Shown: positions 1-5,759 of the stretch, in pieces
Position numbering within the stretch: the first letter of the stretch is position 1
How the letters are laid out: the number at the start of each line of letters is the position of its first letter
From: Candidatus Dojkabacteria bacterium UBA2222
GTDB lineage: Bacteria > Patescibacteriota > Dojkabacteria > SC72
Direction of reading: 5' to 3'
Assembly (NCBI GenBank): GCA_002328465.1
Contig: DCUE01000053.1
Location: forward strand, 1 to 6,509
DNA: 6,509 nucleotides
Made by a program: the position numbers and the translations under genes
Notes under the pieces: model-generated
Databases searched by the model: none
Told to the model about the DNA's origin: nothing
The model's input: the letters and a program-made list of their open reading frames with translations, nothing else

Positions 1-472
1 TCCATCCCGGACCTATTATATTTAAATATACTTCTTCATTCTCTTCAAAATATGATATCCCTGTATATTTCAATGAATAGTCAATGATGTAAACATATGT
101 ACCATTAATATATCTATCTGGATCACCAATACGAAGTGTAATCCATCCACTCTCATCGGTTCTAGAGTACTGATTTCTAACAATTAGACTCTCATTACCA
201 AGGGGGTAATACGAAACTTTGTTTATTGTTAACTTCGTTGGTCTTCTAAACGCTTTAACAGAGTATTCATATGGGATTGTCCATTCTAATCCATGCCTTG
301 GGGTTACCTCAGAAGGTCTAAATACTATCTTTTCAACAATATTAATTGTTGTATCACTATTTACCTTTATATCACTTCTAAATTCTAACACTCTCTCATC
401 TGATTGTGCATATGCAGGTGTAACGAGAAACAGAATTCCTAAAAGGAGTAAAAGTAATTTAAATTTCTTCAT
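1..472 (-). CDS. DUF2207-like exported/membrane protein, N-terminal part (cut by left edge)
   Basis: Reading the minus strand from the ATG at 472 gives 157 codons with no stop before the window edge, so the C-terminal part is missing. Residues 1-22 are a clear signal peptide: MKKFK, a leucine-rich core, then a TPAYA|Q cleavage site. The mature part starts with SDERVLEFRSDIKVNSDTT and contains IVEKIVFRP, a GDPDRYINGTYVYIIDY segment (about 116-132) and ends with EEVYLNIIGPGW. That order (a beta-rich opening, an IGDPD turn, a YxIxY strand, then LYWNVxGxGW) is the pattern I know from the N-terminal domain of DUF2207, a family of predicted membrane proteins of unknown function. The usual DUF2207 C-terminal membrane helices would lie off the window. 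The start lies 10 bases after the lemA stop, without a Shine-Dalgarno sequence, so translation probably follows lemA in one operon. LemA and DUF2207 genes are often neighbours. The family call is from memory of the motif pattern. Confidence 0.8.
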   Translation of the reverse strand, partial: MKKFKLLLLLLGILFLVTPAYAQSDERVLEFRSDIKVNSDTTINIVEKIVFRPSEVTPRHGLEWTIPYEYSVKAFRRPTKLTINKVSYYPLGNESLIVRNQYSRTDESGWITLRIGDPDRYINGTYVYIIDYSLKYTGISYFEENEEVYLNIIGPGW

Positions 473-482
473 TCAAATAGAA

Positions 483-1037
483 TTAGAACTTAATTTCTAC
501 ATTCTTTTTCTCTTCCTCTTCTGCCTCAAAGAATGGGAAATCTTTAAATCCTAAGCTCTTTACAACCAAATTATTTGGAAAGACAATTAGCATTGTATTA
601 AAGTTTTTAACTGTTCCATTATAGAATCTTCTTGATTTCTGGAGATCTGTTTCTAAATCTTTAAGATTTGCTTGAAGATTCAAGAAGTTCTCATTAGCTT
701 TCAATTGAGGATAACTCTCTGCAATAGCAAAGATTTTTGATAATCCCTTAGCTAAATCTCCCTCAAGAGCCATCTTATCACTTAAATTACCAGCTCCCAT
801 TGCTTGTGCTCTCAATTTTGAAACATTCTCAAAGAGCTCTTTCTCATGTTTAGCATAACCTTTTACAATCTCAACAAGGTTAGGGATCATGTCATACCTT
901 TGTTTTAAGAAGGTCTCTATATCAGCACTAGCCTCATTTACAACCATCTTTAATTTGCTTAAAGAGTTATAGAGATTAATTAGGAATAGTCCTATTACTC
1001 CAATAATAATTAGAGGAATTGCAATAATCCATGTCAT
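483..1037 (-). CDS. lemA: LemA family membrane protein
   Basis: This 184-residue protein has the full LemA layout and normal length. One N-terminal transmembrane helix (about 3-22) is followed by YNSLSKLKMVVNEASADIE, then the hallmark QRYDMIPNLVEIVKGYAKHE (46-65). A long helical bundle follows, with AESYPQLKANENFLNLQ (106-122), SRRFYNGTVKNFN (135-147) and the closing FPNNLVVKSLGFKDFPFFEAEEEE. LemA proteins are anchored by the N-terminal helix with a helical soluble domain; their molecular role is not settled, although envelope stress or assembly roles have been proposed. The ATG at 1037 is chosen because it gives a short lead into the membrane helix. The upstream bases hold no Shine-Dalgarno sequence. 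A good promoter lies at 1066-1094. The DUF2207-like gene starts 10 bases downstream, so the two probably form a two-gene envelope operon. Confidence 0.95.
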   Translation of the reverse strand: MTWIIAIPLIIIGVIGLFLINLYNSLSKLKMVVNEASADIETFLKQRYDMIPNLVEIVKGYAKHEKELFENVSKLRAQAMGAGNLSDKMALEGDLAKGLSKIFAIAESYPQLKANENFLNLQANLKDLETDLQKSRRFYNGTVKNFNTMLIVFPNNLVVKSLGFKDFPFFEAEEEEKKNVEIKF

Positions 1038-1065
1038 AATTAAAATGATAAAAACTTAATATTAA

Positions 1066-1094
1066 AGTATATTTAATCTCATATTAAATATCAA
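1066..1094 (-). promoter_or_regulatory. Sigma70-type promoter for lemA-DUF2207 operon
   Basis: On the minus strand TTGATA (1094-1089) and TATACT (1071-1066) are separated by 17 bases; each box matches the consensus at 5 of 6 positions. Transcription would start near 1060, giving a leader of about 22 bases before the lemA ATG at 1037. The -35 box lies inside the last codons of the upstream 156-residue gene. This is among the best-matching promoters in the window, but chance matches are common in DNA this AT-rich. Confidence 0.6.
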
Positions 1095-1554
1095 TATTTT
1101 GAGTCCTGTTTCTTAATTTCTCTCTAAAAGCAGATATCCAAATATAGAATAGATCCTCTGTATGCTTACCAAGATATACGGATTTCAAGAGATTAAGGTT
1201 CATGTTCCTGTTCGTATAATTGAAATTCTCAAGTATCTTTTTTACTAAAGCAACATCTAAAACATCTTTCCAAGATTCATCCCAATTCATAATCTTCTCT
1301 GAAACTCTATCACTTAAATCAAATAGCTCTTCATCTGGCATCCCTGCTGAAATCTGTTCTGAGGCAGTACTCTCCAGCATATTCTCAAAACCAGAAATTA
1401 AGTCTTGGTCTCCATTTTTAAAAAGATTTTCAAAGGAAAAGTGAGTAACTAGGGTGCTTTGTACATAGTTGGATATCTGACGATGACTTTCATAGATGGT
1501 TTGATCAGAGAATGCAATTAAAGCCTTGTTTAGCTCTTTCTCGCCAGTGTCCAT
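1084..1554 (-). CDS. Hypothetical protein, 156 residues, soluble and helical
   Basis: I do not recognise this protein. It starts at an ATG (1552-1554) and ends at TAA (1084-1086). It has no signal peptide, no membrane segment and no cysteine. The composition is rich in Glu, Asp, Asn, Leu and Ser and looks mostly alpha-helical, with an acidic middle part (about residues 45-100, including GMPDEELFDLSDRVSEKIMNW) and a more basic C-terminus (FREKLRNRTQ). Amphipathic helices such as DVALVKKILENFNYTNRNMN suggest a small globular helical domain. A perfect TATAAT box (1565-1560) lies only 5 bases before the ATG, so the mRNA is probably leaderless; this also supports the chosen start. It lies between the cytochrome b5-like gene (53 bases upstream) and lemA (46 bases downstream), each apparently with its own promoter. 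It is likely a real gene because it fills the space between two same-strand genes, but no function can be given. Confidence 0.7.
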   Translation of the reverse strand: MDTGEKELNKALIAFSDQTIYESHRQISNYVQSTLVTHFSFENLFKNGDQDLISGFENMLESTASEQISAGMPDEELFDLSDRVSEKIMNWDESWKDVLDVALVKKILENFNYTNRNMNLNLLKSVYLGKHTEDLFYIWISAFREKLRNRTQNIDI

Positions 1555-1559
1555 TACAG

Positions 1560-1565
1560 ATTATA
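1560..1565 (-). promoter_or_regulatory. -10 box 5 bases before the ATG of the 156-residue gene (leaderless start)
   Basis: TATAAT on the minus strand (1565-1560) is followed by CTGTA and the ATG at 1554. A start 6-7 bases past the box falls on the A of the ATG or the base next to it. There is no good -35 box at 16-18 bases upstream (TTCTAC at 17), and no TGn extension. Confidence 0.45.
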
Positions 1566-1607
1566 CAATAACTGCGTAAATAGTAGAATATCTCCGTTTT
1601 TTTACTA

Positions 1608-2321
1608 TTACTTTAATTGAACAAAATATGTCTTTATTCTCTGTAAAAAATGATTGATTGCAAGCATTCCCATTACCAATGACAGCTCAACATGCCAATA
1701 CATAAAATCAAAGTTAATATTCCAAAGTCCAGGGAATTTGTATCTTAAAATCATAAAGATACCAAAACCGAAAGCAGGAATTAAAAGTAAAGTAATAAGG
1801 GAAGTATTCCAAAAAGCATTGAAGTTTTTTAATAGTGTCTTCTTTTTACTCATTATTAAAAAATATGGAAACCAATAAAGAAAATTGGAAAGAAGTAGAG
1901 GAATTATAATGTTGTATGGATTTCCACTTTTAGCAGTATCTTCATCTATAGTAACTTCAGTATTATCTTCTGTTGTATTTTGAGAGACAGATTCTTCATA
2001 CGTTAACTCTGGGATAGCTTCATCTGTTTTTACATCTCCTATAAAATACTCTTCTAATAATGCGTAAGAACTCTGATTATGATTTCTGTCTGTACCATCT
2101 TTAGTAATAAAATCCTTCGTAATATCTCTTCCACACCAATCTCTAATATCTAGATATATATCATGATATTGTAAATATTCTGTTAAATCATATACTTTTT
2201 CTTCAAAGATAACCCAACAGTCAGAGGTTAAGTTATGAGAAGAAACATCTGTTATTGAATATGAATATATTGGGAGAGAGAGAGTAAAGAAAAGAATTAA
2301 AGTAAGCAGTATCTTCTTCAT
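1608..2321 (-). CDS. Exported cytochrome b5-like heme-binding protein with three C-terminal membrane helices
   Basis: From the ATG at 2321 this is 237 residues. Residues 1-22 form a signal peptide (MKKILLTLILFFTLSLPIYS). Residues 23-97 resemble the cytochrome b5 fold: SSHNLTSDCWVIFEEKVYDLTEYL, then QYHDIYLDI with probable heme ligand His53, DWCGRDITKDF, and the second probable ligand His81 in NHNQSSYALLEEYFIGDV. The normal HPGG motif reads HDIY, which is unusual. An acidic linker (about 98-133) leads to three membrane helices (about 134-156, 171-193, 205-227); the last has His210 and His224 on one helix. Inferred role: electron transfer or heme binding outside the membrane; partner unknown. 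An in-frame ATG at 2345 and a TTG at 2348 lie upstream, but they fall before or at the predicted transcription start, and only the 2321 start puts a clean MKK signal peptide first. A weak AGG precedes it by about 10 bases. It is divergent from the DUF5667-like gene. Confidence 0.82.
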   Translation of the reverse strand: MKKILLTLILFFTLSLPIYSYSITDVSSHNLTSDCWVIFEEKVYDLTEYLQYHDIYLDIRDWCGRDITKDFITKDGTDRNHNQSSYALLEEYFIGDVKTDEAIPELTYEESVSQNTTEDNTEVTIDEDTAKSGNPYNIIIPLLLSNFLYWFPYFLIMSKKKTLLKNFNAFWNTSLITLLLIPAFGFGIFMILRYKFPGLWNINFDFMYWHVELSLVMGMLAINHFLQRIKTYFVQLK

Positions 2322-2347
2322 TTTTAATAACCTAATTTTATCCATCA

Positions 2348-2375
2348 ACTATACCAAAATCCCTTTGTATTGCAA
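2348..2375 (-). promoter_or_regulatory. Extended -10 promoter for the cytochrome b5-like gene
   Basis: On the minus strand TTGCAA (2375-2370), a 16-base spacer and TATAGT (2353-2348) preceded by TGG make an extended -10 promoter. Transcription would begin near A2341, leaving a leader of about 20 bases to the ATG at 2321. This places the upstream ATG (2345) outside the transcript and decides the start of the gene. Confidence 0.55.
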
Positions 2376-2426
2376 AACTTCTAAAATAGGACTAAATTAA
2401 ATTAGTTAATTTTATTATATCTTTAA

Positions 2427-3056
2427 ATGAAGAAAGTACTCAGTATTGTTCTTGTACTAGCAATATTGCTAGTAGGAGGTGGAGGATTGCTTGCAACTTC
2501 TGCAAATGCATCAACACCGGCGGACCCATTATATCCTGTTGATCTTTTCGCAGAAAAGATTCAAAGAGCATTCACCTTTGATCTTTTAGCTGCAACAGAG
2601 TTAGAACAGAATATTCTTGAGGAAAGAGCAGCGGAATTAGAGTCACTAATGGTTGAGGAAGTTGATGAAGAAGTCTTGGGAGAAGCAGTTGACCAATTAG
2701 ATCAACAAAGAGTTAGGACTGAAACAAAGATCCTCAAACTCTACAATGAAGAGAATAACTATGATACAGAGAAAATGGAACTAGTGAGAAATAGATACGA
2801 GATAGCAGTTCAGACACAAGTTAAGAAGATGGAACAGATTCAAAATCAATATGAGAATCTTGCTGAAGAAGCAAAAAAAGGATTTGAAGGTTCTGCAGAA
2901 ACTCTTAATACATTAGAAACGGATAAGAGTGGGGCAGGTAACCAAGAAAATGATGATGATGATACAGGAGATGGAATTAAGAACAAAGAGAATAATAGCG
3001 ATGAGGATTCAGGAAACGAGCCTTCGGGAACAGCAAACAAAACTGGAAATAACTAA
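2427..3056 (+). CDS. Exported DUF5667-like coiled-coil protein with acidic low-complexity tail
   Basis: This is 209 residues. Residues 1-28 are a signal peptide (MKKVLSIVLVLAILLVGGGG, then LLATSANA|S). Right after it comes STPADPLYPVDLFAEKIQRA with FTFDLLAATELEQNILEERAAELESL, which fits the DUF5667 pattern (a DPLYPVK-like turn followed by an alpha-helical repeat in which Leu, Glu and Arg dominate). DUF5667 proteins are exported or membrane-linked and of unknown function. Residues 60-155 are strongly helical and probably coiled coil. Residues 160-209 are a disordered, highly charged tail rich in Asp, Asn, Glu, Gly and Ser, with a run of four Asp. No lipobox cysteine is present, so it is either secreted or held by an uncleaved signal helix. 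No Shine-Dalgarno sequence precedes the ATG; TATTAT (2413-2418) lies 8 bases before it, so the mRNA may be leaderless. A strong hairpin terminator follows. It is divergent from the cytochrome b5-like gene and convergent with the ABC exporter. Confidence 0.85.
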   Translation: MKKVLSIVLVLAILLVGGGGLLATSANASTPADPLYPVDLFAEKIQRAFTFDLLAATELEQNILEERAAELESLMVEEVDEEVLGEAVDQLDQQRVRTETKILKLYNEENNYDTEKMELVRNRYEIAVQTQVKKMEQIQNQYENLAEEAKKGFEGSAETLNTLETDKSGAGNQENDDDDTGDGIKNKENNSDEDSGNEPSGTANKTGNN

Positions 3057-3071
3057 TCTCTATTTCTAAGT

Positions 3072-3101
3072 AAAAAAGGGGAGGGTAACACCTCCCTTTT
3101 T
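3072..3101. terminator. Bidirectional intrinsic terminator
   Basis: An A-tract (3072-3077) leads into GGGAGG (3079-3084), a six-base loop GTAACA, then CCTCCC (3091-3096) and TTTTT (3097-3101). The six GC-rich pairs extend past one bulged G into A:T pairs. Read on the plus strand it ends the DUF5667-like gene 16 bases after its stop; read on the minus strand it is followed by six T and ends the ABC exporter gene. The plus-strand T-tract overlaps the exporter stop codon (3100-3102). Confidence 0.85.
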
Positions 3102-4911
3102 AATTATATCCCTCTGCTTGCTTCCTGAAATTATCTGCATAGACCTTCTTCAATGCTATTAATTTCTGATGTGTTCCTTCTTCAACTATTTTCCCATCTT
3201 TTACAACTAGTATCCTATCAGCATTTCTTACCGTTGAAAATCTATGAGAGATAATGACAACTGTCTTGTTATCAAAGAAGTTATATATTCTATTAAATAT
3301 TCTATACTCAGCGTCTGCATCGATTGCGGATGTTGGTTCATCAAATATTGCAAAAGGAGCATCTCTATAGAAGAAGCGTGCAATTGCAATCTTCTGTTGT
3401 TGTCCTTTACTTGGTTTGATTCCCCCTTTAAATCTTTCACTCATCACTGTTTGATATCCCTTTTTATATTTTGTAATAAATTCATGGGCATCGGCATTTT
3501 TAGCAGCTCTAATTATTCTATCTCTATCAATCTCCTTTATGGATTTTCCCATATATATGTTCTCCTCAACTGTTAAACTTCCGTAAAAATTAAAATCTTG
3601 GAAAAGAACTCCAACATTCTTATACCAATCATTTAAAGATAACTCTTTAAGGTTAACACCATTGACAAGAATCTCTCCCTCTTGAGGATCATATATTCGA
3701 CATAGTAGTTTTACGAGAGTAGTTTTTCCAGCACCATTTTCCCCAACAATAGCTATTTTCTCTCCAGATTCAATCTTAAGAGAGAAGTTTTTAAAGATAT
3801 TTCTTTTTGAATTTGGATAATGGAAAGAGATATTTCTCAATTCAATCTTAGGTGGAGCTATTAACCTATCTAATCTAAAATTCCCGTCCTGTACTTCTGG
3901 TCTAAGATTAAAGAACTCATATACCTCTTTCTCTTTCATTACCAAATCTGAAAACAATACTAATTCTGCAGATAGCCATCCAATACCACCATAGAAGTTA
4001 TTAATTGATCCAAGATAGAATGTTGTATCACCAATTGAAATAACTTTGTTAAAGGCCATTATAAAGACTTGAACCGATCCTCCTAAAACAACAAAAAGGT
4101 TTAAAAAATCTACACCAAAGGTTGTAAGAGTATCCGCTTTAAGAATTTTTTTATATCCTTCATTAAAATATGAAAAGAAATCTTTAAACTTTCTATCCAA
4201 ATATCCATATGCTCCAACAAGAGAAACCTCATCCATACTATCAGGATCTGAAAGAACACCCTGAACCCACCAAGCTTTTCTTTTCTCTTGGGTATTTTTT
4301 TCTGAGGTTTGCCATTCAAAATCTTTTCTAAAGTAGTATCTATTTTGTAAATATGATATTCCAGCAATAAAAAGAATTGCTATTCCAATCCAAGGGGAAA
4401 ATGAAAAAATAATTAATGCGGAAACTATACTCTTAATAAAGGCAGCAACAATTCTTACCATAGTTTGATTTACATCTACAATGTTTTGTAACCAATCATG
4501 TGTAATTTGTCTCTTGTTTGCAACAGAAGGTAATTGATTTGTTTGAACACCTAACTCGAAAATCTTCTCATACTCCAATTGAAAGAGATGTGACATAGAC
4601 AACCTTCTTCTATATCGATTAACATAACTATCAAGGTTTTGAGATATGATATCAACTAATTGAACAACCCCAAGGATTGCAATCAATGGCAATATCCCCT
4701 TTAGATTTGCATTAGGAGTGTCAATCAGTCCAATCAGAGAGTCAATTATCCTTGCAACAATATATATATTAATTAGGCCAGTTAAATTCCTATATATTGT
4801 TGTTACAAAACTCATTATGGTAATGAAACGGGACATCTTCCAGTTTATCTTCAAAGACCATATTGAAATATCAACATAATCCCTGAAAGACAAATGTTTT
4901 TTCTTTGACAT
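3100..4911 (-). CDS. ABC exporter half-transporter (membrane domain fused to ATPase)
   Basis: At 603 residues this has the normal length and order of a type I (MsbA/HlyB-like) half-exporter. An N-terminal membrane domain (about 20-330) with roughly six helices is followed by the ATPase (about 355-600). Visible motifs: Walker A GENGAGKTT (390-398), Q-loop LFQDF with Gln438, an ABC signature written PSKGQ (500-504) in place of LSGGQ, Walker B FAIFDEP (520-526) with Asp524 and catalytic Glu525, D-loop SAID, and the switch His556 in VIISHR. All catalytic residues are present, so it should hydrolyse ATP as a homodimer or with a partner encoded elsewhere. Substrate cannot be told; peptide, lipid or drug export are possible. 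The ATG at 4911 follows a promoter with a leader of about 24 bases and no Shine-Dalgarno sequence. It lies 100 bases after the AlkD-like gene on the same strand, and ends at the shared bidirectional terminator. Confidence 0.95.
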   Translation of the reverse strand: MSKKKHLSFRDYVDISIWSLKINWKMSRFITIMSFVTTIYRNLTGLINIYIVARIIDSLIGLIDTPNANLKGILPLIAILGVVQLVDIISQNLDSYVNRYRRRLSMSHLFQLEYEKIFELGVQTNQLPSVANKRQITHDWLQNIVDVNQTMVRIVAAFIKSIVSALIIFSFSPWIGIAILFIAGISYLQNRYYFRKDFEWQTSEKNTQEKRKAWWVQGVLSDPDSMDEVSLVGAYGYLDRKFKDFFSYFNEGYKKILKADTLTTFGVDFLNLFVVLGGSVQVFIMAFNKVISIGDTTFYLGSINNFYGGIGWLSAELVLFSDLVMKEKEVYEFFNLRPEVQDGNFRLDRLIAPPKIELRNISFHYPNSKRNIFKNFSLKIESGEKIAIVGENGAGKTTLVKLLCRIYDPQEGEILVNGVNLKELSLNDWYKNVGVLFQDFNFYGSLTVEENIYMGKSIKEIDRDRIIRAAKNADAHEFITKYKKGYQTVMSERFKGGIKPSKGQQQKIAIARFFYRDAPFAIFDEPTSAIDADAEYRIFNRIYNFFDNKTVVIISHRFSTVRNADRILVVKDGKIVEEGTHQKLIALKKVYADNFRKQAEGYN

Positions 4912-4941
4912 AATGATTATTGGAGCAATTTAATATGTAGC

Positions 4942-4971
4942 ATTCTATCAATATTTATATAAATGAGTCAA
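4942..4971 (-). promoter_or_regulatory. Extended -10 promoter for the ABC exporter, with two direct repeats
   Basis: On the minus strand TTGACT (4971-4966), an 18-base spacer and TAGAAT (4947-4942) preceded by TGA make an extended -10 promoter. Transcription would start near 4935. The octamer AATATTGA occurs twice in the same direction exactly 20 bases apart (4975-4968 and 4955-4948): the first overlaps the -35 box and the second touches the -10 box. This spacing, about two helical turns, would suit a regulator. Confidence 0.6.
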
Positions 4972-4973
4972 TA

Positions 4974-5002
4974 TTGTATACACTTTTATTAATTGATATA
5001 AT
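4974..5002 (+). promoter_or_regulatory. Possible antisense promoter facing the 3' end of the AlkD-like gene
   Basis: On the plus strand TTGTAT (4974-4979), 17 bases, then TATAAT (4997-5002) preceded by TGA fit an extended -10 promoter. A transcript would begin near 5009 and run antisense into the AlkD-like gene. No plus-strand gene follows, so this may be chance in AT-rich DNA. Confidence 0.25.
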
Positions 5003-5011
5003 ATAATGTAT

Positions 5012-5725
5012 TTAAGACATTTTTAAGTACTCTTTTCTCTCTGTTTCTTCCATTTTCTCGATTGCATATCTTAATGTAGTCCTTGGAAGATATTGAATAT
5101 TTTCATTTAAAAACTCTCTTAATACGTTAATATCCTTCTTCCCGACCTCTCTTAACATCCATCCAATAGCTTTATGTATCAAATCATGTTTATGATTTAA
5201 CAATCTCTTAGAAATCTTAAGCGTATCCTCAAACATACCTTTTTTAATAAAAGAGTAGGTTGAAACAATAGAGATTCTTTCTTTCCATAGGCTATTAGAA
5301 TCTGCAAGCTTGTATAACTCTCCTTTCATTTCTGGTTTCAGAAGAAAATACTCTCCTAATATCTTGTAACAGGAAAGATCTACAATATCCCAGTTATTAA
5401 CCCCTTCCAAATTATCTAAATAGAACTCTACAATACACTCTTTTTTTGTTAAATCAGCTCTCTCAAACTGATATGTAAGAATTAAATATCCAGTTAGCCT
5501 AACTTCATGTACTGGATTTGTTACTAACTCTTTAATCTCTTCAAAGGAAATCTCTTTGTAATATTTCTTAACAACATTTCTAATATTAGGGATAGATATT
5601 CCCCAGAATATATCTCCTTCTCCATATTGTCCCTTTCCTGTTTTAAAAAATCTTGGAAATACCTCTTCCTTTTCTTTCTCAGAGCAGTTTCTTAGCTCTG
5701 ATAGTATATTTTTAGCAATATTCAT
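5012..5725 (-). CDS. AlkD-like DNA alkylation repair protein (HEAT-repeat DNA glycosylase)
   Basis: From the ATG at 5725 this is 237 residues, the normal size of the AlkD family, which removes alkylated bases such as 3- and 7-alkylpurines in base excision repair using stacked HEAT-like helices. Signature segments: FFKTGKGQYGEGDIFWGI (26-43), NPVHEVRLTGYLIL (70-83), VNNWDIVDLSC (109-119) with the WDxVD motif that carries the active-site Asp, SLWKERISIVSTYSFIKKG (145-163), DLIHKAIGWMLREVGKKD (181-198) and LPRTTLRYAIEKM (213-225). The frame stays open upstream to 6007, but that extension is antisense to the M16 peptidase and shows no family similarity, so the ATG at 5725 is chosen. TATTAT preceded by TGC (5739-5731) lies 5 bases before this ATG, again predicting a leaderless mRNA. 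No terminator hairpin follows the stop, so some read-through into the ABC exporter is possible. The protein should be cytoplasmic. Confidence 0.93.
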   Translation of the reverse strand: MNIAKNILSELRNCSEKEKEEVFPRFFKTGKGQYGEGDIFWGISIPNIRNVVKKYYKEISFEEIKELVTNPVHEVRLTGYLILTYQFERADLTKKECIVEFYLDNLEGVNNWDIVDLSCYKILGEYFLLKPEMKGELYKLADSNSLWKERISIVSTYSFIKKGMFEDTLKISKRLLNHKHDLIHKAIGWMLREVGKKDINVLREFLNENIQYLPRTTLRYAIEKMEETERKEYLKMS

Positions 5726-5730
5726 ATATA

Positions 5731-5739
5731 ATAATAGCA
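5731..5739 (-). promoter_or_regulatory. Extended -10 element of the AlkD-like gene (leaderless)
   Basis: TGC plus TATTAT on the minus strand (5739-5731) lies 5 bases before the ATG at 5725, so transcription should begin at the A of the ATG. The -35 region is weak (TTACTA at a 16-base spacing). The geometry is the same as that of the 156-residue gene. Confidence 0.45.
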
Positions 5740-5752
5740 TTAATATATTAAT
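5739..5752. promoter_or_regulatory. 14-base palindrome between divergent AlkD-like and M16 genes
   Basis: ATTAATATATTAAT is a perfect 14-base palindrome in the middle of the 34-base gap between the two divergent start codons, next to the AlkD-like -10 element. It could be an operator shared by both genes. It is made only of A and T, so chance is a real alternative. Confidence 0.3.
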
Positions 5753-5759
5753 TAGTAAT

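Noticed and set aside
219..554. Plus-strand open frame of 111 codons
   Set aside because: It lies antisense across the DUF2207-like gene and the end of lemA; both of these have clear family signatures, while this frame has none.
1579..1609. Inverted repeat AATAGTA / TACTATT as a terminator for the cytochrome b5-like gene
   Set aside because: The arms are only 7 AT-rich pairs around a 17-base loop, with no T-tract after it on the minus strand, so a working terminator is unlikely.
2322..2348. Earlier starts (ATG at 2345, TTG at 2348) for the cytochrome b5-like gene
   Set aside because: They lie before or at the transcription start predicted from the extended -10 promoter at 2348-2353, and would put extra residues in front of a clean signal peptide.
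3244..3576. Plus-strand open frame of 110 codons
   Set aside because: It is antisense to the ATPase domain of the ABC exporter, including the signature and Walker B region, and its cysteine-rich product looks like a reversed coding sequence.
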